In this document: positions 20,001-26,838 of the stretch, piece by piece | Numbering within the stretch: position 1 is the stretch's first letter | How the letters are laid out: every line of letters begins with the position of its first letter | Origin: Cytobacillus massiliigabonensis | GTDB taxonomy: Bacteria; Bacillota; Bacilli; Bacillales; Cytobacillaceae | Assembly (NCBI RefSeq): GCF_900199725.1 | Contig: NZ_LT904904.1 | Location: 2,931,450-2,981,597, forward strand | Reading direction: 5' to 3' | Length of the DNA stretch: 50,148 bases | Notes under the pieces: generated by a model | What the model saw: the letters and a program-made list of their open reading frames with translations, nothing else | Told to the model about the DNA's origin: nothing | The model's database searches: none | Position numbers and translations under genes: made by a program

Positions 20001-20208
20001 ACTGGCTTCTGAGATCTGGTCCATTTCGATCTTCTCCACTTGCTTTTCCATATATGGCATAGCTGATCCCGTCAAAAATAGTTGTTTTCCCTGAACCGGT
20101 TTTTCCTGAAATAACGAACATCGTCCGGCTTCCTAGCTTCGTAAAATCGATATGCTCGCATCCAGCATACGGGCCGAATGCTTGCATCGTTAATTTTAAC
20201 GGTCTCAT
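17074..20208 (-). CDS. sbcC: SbcC, ATPase subunit of the SbcCD (Rad50-Mre11-like) nuclease
   Basis: The 1044-aa SMC-like protein has an N-terminal Walker A (GKTGSGKTT, residues 35-43). Long coiled coils flank a central zinc hook CPVC (Cys526, Cys529). The C-terminal half carries the ABC signature LSGGESF (~residue 946) and Walker B MFIDEGFGTLD. With SbcD it forms the complex that opens hairpins and palindromic cruciforms and processes double-strand break ends. Its start codon overlaps the sbcD stop as ATGA, so translation is coupled. Its 3' end faces the 4-kb tandem repeat, which itself contains many short inverted repeats. Confidence 0.97.
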   Translation of the reverse strand: MRPLKLTMQAFGPYAGCEHIDFTKLGSRTMFVISGKTGSGKTTIFDGISYAIYGKASGEDRNGPDLRSQFAKDETVTEVSLEFTLRNKTYFITRSPQQEKKKARGDGVTTIGAKAELYVYDTDGNRQLLAANVRDVDEKVKEIMIIDSNQFRQILMIPQGEFRKLLTSESKDKEVILQRLFHTQIYKRIEEKLKEDAVDLKKTVEKQVEQRNQAIQNISALYNEELKGYLDAGSLNDHLIMPLLRSEISQMSEELGKLADHLKEKQEERNTLQQKLYEAEVIAKQLKAKDDLQIRKAELEKEKEKYSQMEVQINLAQKAAVLAQQEELCHHLKKEVDAANRELSILKEQESQLSIQLKELEERWEAEKSREPERKAIGEQISFLNNLRTDMQSLASIQKEVQELGRELENTSKQKSTLEEMERRTEKNILALKEEKQDIEQNQLKLVEVSHKLEKTAGELSLIHKFEEQQSRLEQATGQFEMKKDLLANAAARLADAKSLTAELEQKWLHGQASFLASQLNEGDACPVCGSEHHPKLATSATDVPNEKDIKSAKQQYDEVEKKKTRAEKAFYEAQSFILSVKETVNNIVDDIQKQQPDLSPSEFPIYKHSILSKQQELEATHSMLSKSIERLSICAKELAAFEQDKDKYGSELQRIMEKLNETTILYTEKKTYLQRMIESIPEDLRTIEAFEARLIESVKKQDELMQRLESAQRLYQDSREKYLSITTKYETIELNMKKTNEQLVKEREAFVNRMKEQGFAVYGEYHSAKKSDQEIKQLEKAFIDYREEVRSVNDRYTELHELLLNIERPDMSKLNEAFTDIEEQIKSLQDVYTNLFMKKRDNEELANKINHINEEMKTIEEKYKIIGHLYEIAKGQNTYRITFERFVLASFLDDILSEANGRLKKMTSGRYELIRKADRSKGNVQSGLELLVFDQYTGQDRHVKTLSGGESFKAALSLALGLADVVQQYAGGVSLETMFIDEGFGTLDPESLDQAVEALIDIQSSGRLVGIISHVPELKERIDARLEVFADQSGSRTEFQFLS

Positions 20209-21350
20209 TTCGCTGCCTCCTCCTTCAATGTTTTTTCGATTACTTCAGTCATAACCGCATTTTTTTCGCCTGTAAATTCTGAAGTTGTCATTTCCTCGTA
20301 AAATAGCTTAAACAGCTCAAGCTCGGACTTCTTATCCTCCTTATTAGATGAAAATGACTTCTTTTTCTTCATATCTGTCATAGCTATTTTCCGTTCAAGA
20401 TGCAGGACATTTGGATATATTTGCCGAAGCTTATTTATTGGATCAATTAATGCTCCCTCATCATGTAAATTAATTTTCAGATAATCATTTACATTTTGTT
20501 TCTCATAAAAACTTGGATCCATTAGCTCATCTAAATGACCTTCAATCTCGCGTAAATCATTTTTAGGGGTAATAGAGCGGATACGCAAATCAAATTGTCC
20601 ATTTTCTTTCATTTCAATAATTGAAATAGATTTTTCTTGCTTAGCTTCCGAAAAGGAGTATTTTAAAAGGGATCCTGAATATCGGACCTTCGGATGTCCT
20701 ATCGCATCTGGGCTATGCAAATGACCTAGTGCGGTATACGAAAATGGCTCGAAAATATGCGCTCCTACACACCCTGAGCCACCTACAGATAACGTTCGCT
20801 CAGAATCACTCGTTTTGCCGCCGAGGACAAAGGCATGTCCGACCAAGACATTAGGTTCACTCGGATTCATATTTTGTTCGATTTTCCCTATGACTGCTTC
20901 CATTGCATCTTGATGCGAATGAATAGATTCATTATTTAATAGATGCCTAACCATACCTGGCTCAGCATATGGGACAAGGTAAAAATTCACACCATTGATA
21001 TGTATGGGATGAATATCAGATTCAAGCTTGCCAGATAAATAGAATTGACTTTGTTTATACCATGAGCTTCCGAATGATAGTCTTTCTGCACTATCATGAT
21101 TGCCCCCAATTGCAACAACCGGTGTCTTTAACTCTACATTGATTTTAAATAGTATTTCATTAAGCAGTTCGACCGCGTCAGTTGGAGGGACTGAGCGGTC
21201 ATACAAGTCTCCTGCAATAACAACAGCATCTGGCTTCTCTTCCTCTACTAATTCAACAAATTTATTGAGAAAATATCGTTGATCTTCTGTCATATATATC
21301 CCATGAACAAGCTTCCCTAAATGCCAGTCAGCTGTATGAATAAATTTCAT
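20205..21350 (-). CDS. sbcD: SbcD, nuclease subunit of SbcCD (Mre11-like)
   Basis: The 381-aa calcineurin-like phosphoesterase begins MKFIHTADWHLGK (first metal site DxH). It continues with AGDLYDRS, GGNHDSAERL and a later GHLHSP motif, the usual Mn-binding set of Mre11/SbcD. An in-frame ATG twelve bases upstream would directly abut the AAGGAG ribosome binding site, so the ATG at 21350 is the better start. It is the first gene of the sbcDC operon and acts as the endo/exonuclease on hairpin DNA together with SbcC. Confidence 0.96.
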   Translation of the reverse strand: MKFIHTADWHLGKLVHGIYMTEDQRYFLNKFVELVEEEKPDAVVIAGDLYDRSVPPTDAVELLNEILFKINVELKTPVVAIGGNHDSAERLSFGSSWYKQSQFYLSGKLESDIHPIHINGVNFYLVPYAEPGMVRHLLNNESIHSHQDAMEAVIGKIEQNMNPSEPNVLVGHAFVLGGKTSDSERTLSVGGSGCVGAHIFEPFSYTALGHLHSPDAIGHPKVRYSGSLLKYSFSEAKQEKSISIIEMKENGQFDLRIRSITPKNDLREIEGHLDELMDPSFYEKQNVNDYLKINLHDEGALIDPINKLRQIYPNVLHLERKIAMTDMKKKKSFSSNKEDKKSELELFKLFYEEMTTSEFTGEKNAVMTEVIEKTLKEEAAK

Positions 21351-21438
21351 ATTCGTTCTCATCTCCTTACTTGCTCTTATCTATTATTATATCAAAATTC
21401 ATCATTTATGAGATTTCTACTTTATGGAGTAAAACTCT

Positions 21439-21476
21439 AAAAAAAAAACAGTCCTGCCAGTAAGACAGGACTGTTT
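21439..21476 (-). terminator. Terminator of the cold-shock protein gene
   Basis: An 11-bp perfect stem (21446-21456 with 21466-21476) with a 9-nt loop, flanked on the plus strand by ten A, which is the U-tract of the minus-strand transcript. Confidence 0.9.
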
Positions 21477-21493
21477 CATTATTAGTGTGTCAA

Positions 21494-21694
21494 TTATAGT
21501 TTAGTTACGTTAGCAGCTTGTGGTCCACGAGCACCTTCAACAACTTCGAAAGATACTTCTTGGCCTTCTTCTAAAGATTTGAAACCTTCAGTTTGGATTG
21601 CAGAGTAATGTACGAATACATCGTTTCCATCTTCAGCTTCGATGAATCCGAAACCTTTTTCAGCATTAAACCATTTAACTTTACCGTTTTTCAT
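21494..21694 (-). CDS. Cold-shock protein of the CspA/CspB family
   Basis: The 66-aa single CSD/OB-fold protein has RNP1 [15 protein letters not shown] and RNP2 VFVHYSAI. It binds single-stranded nucleic acid and acts as an RNA chaperone. The start is the ATG at 21694 behind AGGAGG; the longer open frame lacks family homology. Strongly biased codons suggest high expression. The likely paralog name (CspB, CspC or CspD) cannot be settled from sequence alone. Confidence 0.95.
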   Translation of the reverse strand: MKNGKVKWFNAEKGFGFIEAEDGNDVFVHYSAIQTEGFKSLEEGQEVSFEVVEGARGPQAANVTKL

Positions 21695-21753
21695 AAGAAA
21701 AAATCCTCCTATTGGCAATAGACTAGCCATGTGTTAATTCACCATTCACAACG

Positions 21754-21759
21754 ATTATA
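21754..21759 (-). promoter_or_regulatory. Probable -10 element of the cold-shock gene
   Basis: A perfect TATAAT lies ~60 bp upstream of the csp start on the minus strand. Just upstream of it the 9-mer GATGAGTAA occurs twice in tandem. No good -35 hexamer is visible at the normal spacing, so the call is tentative. Confidence 0.4.
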
Positions 21760-21909
21760 GCTTTTACTCATCATTACTCATCCAAACAATCAAATCTTTG
21801 GAAAAATCGGCTTGCAAAAATATATAATGCGATGCATAACGGCTATATTAAATTTAACACTATTAGAAAAATAAGTCAATCTAACAAGTGTCAATGGAAG
21901 TCTTGCTAT

Positions 21910-22047
21910 CTATTCTTTTAGACGTTCTGGAAGGCTTTGAATTGAAGTAACCACTACATCAAGTTTGGCTTCAATTCGATGCAGCAAAAAGAGTGTTACA
22001 ACGACCGGAAACCCCACTTCACTTATTAACGGAATGAACTCTTCCAT
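21910..22047 (-). CDS. YvrJ family small protein
   Basis: A 45-aa protein with sequence start MEEFIPLISEVGFPVVVTL, one hydrophobic helix (residues ~5-23), the family motif LLHRIEAKL and a C-terminal QSLPERLKE. This matches the YvrJ family, found across Bacillus and Clostridia, with unknown role. GGAGG abuts the ATG, and AAAGGGG further upstream gives better spacing. It sits in the same orientation as the DUF2922 and DUF1659 genes, a grouping I have come to expect, and is separated from DUF2922 by a weak hairpin. Confidence 0.82.
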   Translation of the reverse strand: MEEFIPLISEVGFPVVVTLFLLHRIEAKLDVVVTSIQSLPERLKE

Positions 22048-22123
22048 CCTCCAAACCCCTTTCTACAACTATTTGAAAATTGAAATGCGACAAGCAACTG
22101 CTGGGAGCCGCAGCTAGACAAAA

Positions 22124-22149
22124 GGGCCGTTCAATCAAATGAACAGCCC
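22124..22149 (-). terminator. Weak hairpin downstream of the DUF2922 gene
   Basis: GGGC and GTTCA (22124-22133) pair with TGAAC and GCCC (22140-22149) with a single C/A mismatch. On minus it is followed by TTTTGTC. It may be a partial terminator before YvrJ. Confidence 0.5.
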
Positions 22150-22157
22150 CATTAAGC

Positions 22158-22376
22158 CTATGCTAATTCATAATCAGTTACATTCCGTTCAATAACTTTT
22201 GCTCCCTCAACTGACACAAGATCCCCATTTGTTGTTTGAATAATATTAGCAGTGATGATTTGTTCCATTGCTTGCTTAATTGCAGCCGGGTTGATTGGTT
22301 CTTTTGGGTTATCAACTGAAAGCTTGGATATTTTCCCTGTTTGTGTCAAGAAAGATAGCTCTAATGATTTTGCCAT
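22158..22376 (-). CDS. DUF2922 family protein
   Basis: A 72-aa soluble protein: MAKSLELSFLTQTGKIS, then a VDNPKEPINPAAIKQAMEQI segment and a GDLVSVEGAKVIERN strand. This is the usual size and pattern of DUF2922, a small beta-rich family of unknown function. I chose the second of two adjacent ATGs (22376), eight bases after AGGAGG. It lies 35 bp downstream of the DUF1659 gene in the same operon. Confidence 0.85.
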   Translation of the reverse strand: MAKSLELSFLTQTGKISKLSVDNPKEPINPAAIKQAMEQIITANIIQTTNGDLVSVEGAKVIERNVTDYELA

Positions 22377-22411
22377 CATTACACCTCCTCTAAAAGTTAA
22401 TTTCTTGCTTA

Positions 22412-22630
22412 TTACCCAACAATATCAAAACTGTCATTCCTTACAACCGTTACCAGCGGGTCATTGCAAAGAGATGCTAGAGCTTCTGCAGCTTCATAAA
22501 TTTGATCTGCACTTGCTGTTTTCTTTACATTCCCGATGGTCTTCGACTTATATACAGGTTCTCCTTTATCATTTAAACCTGTTTCAAAGCTCAGTCGAAT
22601 TTTCGTATCGACCATTAATGCTTGTGCCAT
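22412..22630 (-). CDS. DUF1659 family protein
   Basis: A 72-aa soluble protein: MAQALMVDTKIRLSFETGLN, then KTIGNVKKTASADQIYEAAEALASL. The pattern matches DUF1659. The ATG at 22630 lies eight bases after AGGAGG; the GTG nine bases upstream overlaps the ribosome binding site. It is the first gene of the DUF1659-DUF2922-YvrJ group, transcribed away from the holin-like gene. The function is unknown. Confidence 0.85.
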   Translation of the reverse strand: MAQALMVDTKIRLSFETGLNDKGEPVYKSKTIGNVKKTASADQIYEAAEALASLCNDPLVTVVRNDSFDIVG

Positions 22631-22790
22631 GTTCTTCACCTCCTCTCACCCTTTATATACAAGGACAGAAGAGAAAAGGATATGATATAAGCCTATTAAT
22701 ATAAAAATTTCAGATATCCCTGGATAAAGAAACAAACAAAAACTTCTATTTTTCATAGAATAATAGGGAACAAGCAAGGAGGTGAAAACG

Positions 22791-23060
22791 TTGGATCTTC
22801 TTTCATATTTAAATCAAAATTACCTGATGCTCGTACCCGCACTATGGGTGCTTGGATTCGCTTTAAAACAAACACCATTTATTCCTAATTGGATGATAAT
22901 CTGGGTTATTCTACTAGTCTCTATTCTCATCGGAAGTTTTGCATTTGGCTTTTCCTTTATAGGTCTCATTAATGGGATCATTGCCGCAGGTGTAGCAGTA
23001 CTAGGTCATCAAATGCTAAAACAAACTTTCTTTGGCAAAGATGGGAAGAAAAAAGAGTAG
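22791..23060 (+). CDS. Small holin-like membrane protein (Phage_holin_5_2/Hol44-like)
   Basis: The 89-aa protein has three hydrophobic segments (~residues 9-25, 32-49, 53-74), a short KQTPFIP linker and a charged C-terminal tail KDGKKKE. Linker and overall pattern resemble Hol44-type holins. TTG at 22791 is the likely start because it lies eight bases after AAGGAGG; the GTG at 22782 overlaps that site. No endolysin or phage structural genes are adjacent, so this is either a domesticated holin or a membrane protein with another role. It is divergent from the DUF1659 operon. Confidence 0.75.
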   Translation: MDLLSYLNQNYLMLVPALWVLGFALKQTPFIPNWMIIWVILLVSILIGSFAFGFSFIGLINGIIAAGVAVLGHQMLKQTFFGKDGKKKE

Positions 23061-23079
23061 GGATCTTCTGCAAAATGAT

Positions 23080-23107
23080 AAAAAGTACTAGCATCAAGCT
23101 AGTACTT
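23080..23107. terminator. Bidirectional terminator between the holin-like gene and the chemoreceptor gene
   Basis: A perfect 10-bp stem AAGTACTAGC (23083-23092) / GCTAGTACTT (23098-23107) with a 5-nt loop; A-run upstream serves the minus-strand gene, and TTCCTTT follows on plus. Confidence 0.8.
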
Positions 23108-23146
23108 CCTTTGAGTTCACTTATTTTCCTTTTTAATCCATAATCA

Positions 23147-24838
23147 TTATAATGTAAACCTTGATGCAGAGGACTGCATTTCGGATGCGATCTTTGCAAG
23201 TGATGATGATAAAGCAGAGACTTCCTCCATCGTTGCCAATTGCTCCTCCGTGGCAGCAGATGCTTCCTCCATTGCAATGACATTCTGTTCGGAAATATCT
23301 TTAACATTTGATATCCCATTAGAGATTTGTACAGATAAAGCTGAAAGTTTCTCGAGCAAATTAGATACATTTATTACTTTTCCTGTAGCATCTTCCATTG
23401 TTTCTGCAATTTCTGAGAAAGCACTCCTCGTTTTCTTCGAATCTTCCAGTACAGTTAATACATGATTATTGCTAACATTCATTGCTTGTACTGCCTGAAT
23501 TGTCTCATGCTGAATCATTTCAACCATATTTTGAATCTGTTCCGCAGAAACCTTTGACTCCTCTGCAAGCTTGCGCACCTCATCCGCAACTACAGCAAAT
23601 CCCTTTCCATGTTCTCCCGCCCTAGCCGCTTCAATAGAAGCATTTAATGCTAAAAGATTGGTCTGCTCTGCGATATTTGTAATCATTCCTATAATATTAC
23701 GAATTTCTATTGAACGATCTTCAAGCAGATGAATGGATTTAGCAGCACTTTCGACATAGACATTCACTTCATTTAATTGCATAACAATGTTTCCAACAGA
23801 TTGCTCTCCATTGATTGTGAGAGTATTTGCTTTTTCAGTTACATCTTTCATTTCCAAACTGCTTCTTGTTATTTCTTGTATACTTTTACTTACCTCGTGT
23901 ATAGAGTTAGTGGTTTCTTGAAAACCAACTATTTGCTTTTCCATACTGACCGCATTTTGCTGAGTAATTCGAGCCACCTGTTCTGATGCATTTGTACTCT
24001 GTTCGGCACCTGCTGCTAATTCCTCACTGCTGGAAGCTAATTGTGAAGAACTTTCTCTGATTTGCCCGACCACATTTCTAAGATCTTTGACCATCCGATT
24101 TAAGGAATGGATTAATAACCCTATTTCATCTTTATTTCTCACCTTTAATTCGTCATGATTTAAATGACCTTTAGCAATTCGGTCAATTGAATGTGCTGCT
24201 AATTGAATGGGTCTTGTTATCATTCTGCTAATAAATAATGCAATCATAATAGCTAAAATGAAGGCAGCAATACTGAAAATAATGACAAATAGCTGGGCTG
24301 AAGCGATATCATTTGACGTATTTTGCCTGTCATGAGCCAATTGTTCTTCTTGAAGCTTTATCAATTCATCCGTCTTTTTAATAAATGCTTGTCCAGTTTC
24401 TTTTGCTGAGTTTTGAATGAGCTCCATATAAGCAGCTTCATTATTGGCAATTTTGAATTTTATTGCAGATTCAGCAATGCCTTCAAATTTTGCATGCAAA
24501 TTCCTAATTTCTGTTACAATTTGCTTAGCATCCTTGTCATCTGTTGTTTTCACTAATTCTTCTATTTGTTGATTCAGCCTTTTATTTGCCATATCATAAT
24601 CAGTTAAGTAAATGGACTCACCAGATAATAAATAGCCTCTAATTCCATCAGATTCAATCATTAAATCCTCTTTAAAATCTTTAACGACAAGAAGTTTTTG
24701 TACATCTTTTTCCAGCAAGTTGGAATATTGATCATTTACTTTTTCAAGTTGATAGTTCGATATGCCCGCAACAATTGCAAATAACAAAAGCACTAACAAA
24801 AACCCAAAAACTAACTTTTTTCTTACAGTGATCTTCAT
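23147..24838 (-). CDS. Methyl-accepting chemotaxis protein (4HB_MCP sensor, HAMP, signalling domain)
   Basis: The 563-aa transducer has an N-terminal membrane helix (~7-27), then an extracytoplasmic four-helix-bundle sensor (~28-180) with the LLSGES segment typical of 4HB_MCP. A second membrane helix (~181-205) ends in the HAMP linker SRMITRPI. The long cytoplasmic coiled coil carries the conserved hairpin tip [20 protein letters not shown], where CheA and CheW bind. The ligand is unknown. ATG at 24838 is preferred over the adjacent upstream TTG. It is monocistronic. Confidence 0.95.
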   Translation of the reverse strand: MKITVRKKLVFGFLLVLLLFAIVAGISNYQLEKVNDQYSNLLEKDVQKLLVVKDFKEDLMIESDGIRGYLLSGESIYLTDYDMANKRLNQQIEELVKTTDDKDAKQIVTEIRNLHAKFEGIAESAIKFKIANNEAAYMELIQNSAKETGQAFIKKTDELIKLQEEQLAHDRQNTSNDIASAQLFVIIFSIAAFILAIMIALFISRMITRPIQLAAHSIDRIAKGHLNHDELKVRNKDEIGLLIHSLNRMVKDLRNVVGQIRESSSQLASSSEELAAGAEQSTNASEQVARITQQNAVSMEKQIVGFQETTNSIHEVSKSIQEITRSSLEMKDVTEKANTLTINGEQSVGNIVMQLNEVNVYVESAAKSIHLLEDRSIEIRNIIGMITNIAEQTNLLALNASIEAARAGEHGKGFAVVADEVRKLAEESKVSAEQIQNMVEMIQHETIQAVQAMNVSNNHVLTVLEDSKKTRSAFSEIAETMEDATGKVINVSNLLEKLSALSVQISNGISNVKDISEQNVIAMEEASAATEEQLATMEEVSALSSSLAKIASEMQSSASRFTL

Positions 24839-24930
24839 CAATCTTCCTCATTTCATGCTGTATTAGAAGTATTTCATATATTTTACCATATTTCTGAGAC
24901 TTTTGAGATAGACCGCTAAAGAATGAAAAT

Positions 24931-24969
24931 AAAAAAACTGTTCATCCACTAAAACATGATGAACAGTTT
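24931..24969 (-). terminator. Orphan terminator-like hairpin upstream of the chemoreceptor gene
   Basis: A perfect 12-bp stem (24935-24946 with 24958-24969) with an 11-nt loop is preceded by A7 on plus, giving a U-tract on minus. No gene on the minus strand ends here; the nearest minus-strand stop upstream is that of the FMN reductase at 25621, which has its own terminator. Confidence 0.65.
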
Positions 24970-25080
24970 AAAAGGTAGACCACAGACCTTAAGGAGGAGA
25001 TCTTCCATACTATTTTATTTTTATTGCAGCCTTTTGCTTGGACAATCCCCTAATCTTTCCAATATTTTATTTTCTAAATA

Positions 25081-25521
25081 ATGTTCCCCTTATTTGATTT
25101 TCAACAAAAGGTTAATTTGGAAAAATTCAGGATAGAATATGAATATAGTTTACCATACACACTGGGGGAGTTATTATTGACTGTTTATGTATATCAAACA
25201 TTTCAAATGAAACAAGATAAATTCAACGAAGGATTAGAAAATTTAACAGCCATTAAAAATTTTCGGAACGAAAAATATGAGCACAAAGTAGATATTCTAA
25301 CCCCTATTACTGGGCAAGATCATACGTATGCACTACTTTCAACTTATGAAGGATTAGCAGAGATGGAGTTACAAAATAAAAAAATGTTCGATGATGAAGA
25401 ATATTTAAAGCTAATCAGTGAATTCTTCCTAGAAAATATTGCTCAAGGCAGTATGAATACGCAATTTTTCAGGTCCATGCCTGATAAAAAAAAGGAAGAG
25501 AAAGAGAAGAAAAAAGAATAG
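25081..25521 (+). CDS. Hypothetical protein with Lys/Glu-rich tail
   Basis: An open frame of up to 146 codons, which I do not recognise. It is soluble and mixed alpha/beta, with a helical middle (ELLLTVYVYQTFQMKQDKF), an acidic C-terminal half and a terminal KKKEEKEKKKE tail. The first ATG at 25081 has no ribosome binding site; the in-frame TTG at 25117 lies five bases after AAAAGG and may be the true start, giving 134 aa. A strong bidirectional terminator follows. The AT-rich composition and lack of neighbours in the same direction make its origin unclear; it could be a remnant of a longer gene. Confidence 0.55.
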   Translation: MFPLFDFQQKVNLEKFRIEYEYSLPYTLGELLLTVYVYQTFQMKQDKFNEGLENLTAIKNFRNEKYEHKVDILTPITGQDHTYALLSTYEGLAEMELQNKKMFDDEEYLKLISEFFLENIAQGSMNTQFFRSMPDKKKEEKEKKKE

Positions 25522-25559
25522 GCACTGGCCAACATACGTAACCAATATAAAAGAAAATA

Positions 25560-25601
25560 AAAAATATATCCCTATCATAAGTCTTGCAGGGATATATTTT
25601 T
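25560..25601. terminator. Bidirectional terminator between the hypothetical gene and the FMN reductase gene
   Basis: A perfect 14-bp stem (25560-25573 with 25588-25601) and a 14-nt loop, with A and T runs at the two outer ends, suitable for both converging genes. Confidence 0.9.
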
Positions 25602-25620
25602 TGTATTAGAAATGAAATTA

Positions 25621-26166
25621 TTAATTTTTTTGTTGATTAAACCAGTTTATAAAATTATCAGTAACCATATCAAGGAACTTAATTGTAGGCTCATGTGTAA
25701 GATTGCCCGTGCCATCCATCTTTTCATGAATCACGCCAACATACACTTCATTTCCTGGTAAAAGCGGTGAACCAACACCTGGGCAGAATAGAATATCACG
25801 CAAATGCTGCTGAGCCCTTACTGTACCTAGAGCTCCCATTGTTGCACCCATGATCCAGGATGGTTTCCCTATCATAACTTTTTCGACACGTGATAACCAG
25901 TCTATTGCATTTTTCAATACACCTGGAATGGAATAATTATATTCAGGTGTCACCCATAGAACAGCATCTGATTCTGCTACTTTATTTTTAAATTCCGTAA
26001 CAACGGCTGGGGGATTCAATTCAATGTCTTGGTCATAATGAGGAAGATCAGCAATAGGCAAGATCTCCAACTCAAAGGAGTTTTTATATCTTTCCTTCAC
26101 ATACTGAGCAAGTTTCAAATTATATGATTCTTTTCGGATACTGCCAACGATTGCAACAATTTTCAT
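25621..26166 (-). CDS. NADPH-dependent FMN reductase / azo- or quinone-reductase family flavoprotein
   Basis: The 181-aa flavodoxin-fold protein has the FMN phosphate loop GSIRKESYN (residues 8-16), the family motif TPEYNYSIPGVLKNAIDW (~78-95), and a GATMGALGT flavin-contact loop. Relatives reduce quinones, azo dyes, chromate or FMN with NAD(P)H. The gene follows a MarR regulator and has a copy of the same palindrome (26196-26207) in front of it, which points to induction by electrophiles or quinones; the actual inducer is unknown. Confidence 0.92.
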   Translation of the reverse strand: MKIVAIVGSIRKESYNLKLAQYVKERYKNSFELEILPIADLPHYDQDIELNPPAVVTEFKNKVAESDAVLWVTPEYNYSIPGVLKNAIDWLSRVEKVMIGKPSWIMGATMGALGTVRAQQHLRDILFCPGVGSPLLPGNEVYVGVIHEKMDGTGNLTHEPTIKFLDMVTDNFINWFNQQKN

Positions 26167-26195
26167 AGATATAACCTCCAGTTTTTAGTATTCAT

Positions 26196-26207
26196 TTGAT
26201 ATATCAA
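26196..26207. promoter_or_regulatory. MarR-type operator in front of the FMN reductase gene
   Basis: Palindrome TTGATATATCAA lies 30 bp upstream of the reductase start. The same core occurs in the promoter of the marR gene, consistent with one regulator binding both. Confidence 0.7.
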
Positions 26208-26232
26208 CAACATGCAGGCGCACACCAACAGT

Positions 26233-26664
26233 CTAATATTGATTTACATTATCACGAATTTTTATGAGAAGATTACGAAGTTCTGAAATTTCCTCAACCG
26301 TCATTCCTCTGGTGATCAGTTGAAGGATTTCCTTATTAATTGGTATAACCTCTGTTCCAAGATTTCTTCCTTCGGCTGTTAAATAAATTTCAACTGAGCG
26401 ACGGTCACTTGGACATACCTCTCTGCGAATATACCCTTTTTTTTCAAGAGTCGAAACCATTCTTGCAATACTAGCTTTATCCTTGTTTAATTTTGATGAA
26501 ATTTCATTTTGAGAAATTCCTTCTTGCTCCCATAAAAGCGCCATAATTAAATTTTGCTCGGAAGTTAACTTGTGGGAAGCTAGACGATTATTGACATAGT
26601 TTGTGATTTCTAAATCAATCGTATGTATAAAGACACCGATATTATCCAATGGTATGTATTTCAA
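26233..26664 (-). CDS. MarR family transcriptional regulator
   Basis: A winged-helix protein of 143 aa from the TTG at 26664, which lies six bases after AAGGTG; a longer frame reaches 26694 but has no ribosome binding site and would overlap the operator palindrome. The HTH covers ISQNEISSKLNKDKASIARMVSTLEKKG, and the wing RREVCPSDRRSVEIYLT has the usual DxR pattern of MarR proteins. A single Cys is in the wing (EVCPSD), not in the N-terminal sensing position of the DUF24/YodB type. It most likely represses itself and the downstream reductase gene. Confidence 0.93.
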   Translation of the reverse strand: MKYIPLDNIGVFIHTIDLEITNYVNNRLASHKLTSEQNLIMALLWEQEGISQNEISSKLNKDKASIARMVSTLEKKGYIRREVCPSDRRSVEIYLTAEGRNLGTEVIPINKEILQLITRGMTVEEISELRNLLIKIRDNVNQY

Positions 26665-26680
26665 TTTCATCACCTTAATT

Positions 26681-26696
26681 AGTTGATATATCAACT
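26681..26696. promoter_or_regulatory. Perfect 16-bp palindromic operator of the marR gene
   Basis: AGTTGATATATCAACT is a perfect palindrome lying between the -10 box and the ribosome binding site of marR, where a bound dimer would block transcription. Its core matches the site before the reductase gene. Confidence 0.8.
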
Positions 26697-26708
26697 TTTA
26701 ATAAGCTA

Positions 26709-26737
26709 ATTATAAACAAGTCATTTGTTGCTGTCAA
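26709..26737 (-). promoter_or_regulatory. Consensus sigma-A promoter of the marR gene
   Basis: On the minus strand a perfect -35 TTGACA (26732-26737), a 17-bp spacer and a perfect -10 TATAAT (26709-26714). Such an ideal promoter suits a tightly repressed operon. Confidence 0.88.
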
Positions 26738-26838
26738 AAAATAGATCTTTTATTAGAAATGGAATAAATCAATGCTTTCTAAATAAAAAAGGAGAGCACG
26801 ATATTCTTGCACCCCTTAATGCTTAATATTAACGATTT

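Noticed and set aside
22791..23060. A resident prophage indicated by the holin-like gene
   Set aside because: No endolysin, structural, terminase or integrase genes are near it; neighbours are ordinary Bacillus genes.
26665..26694. N-terminal extension of the MarR regulator to 26694
   Set aside because: The extension has no ribosome binding site and would run through the operator palindrome; TTG at 26664 sits correctly behind AAGGTG.
26780..26815. Terminator of hemAT
   Set aside because: Only a three- to four-base stem can be drawn before the A-run at 26786-26791; too weak to list.
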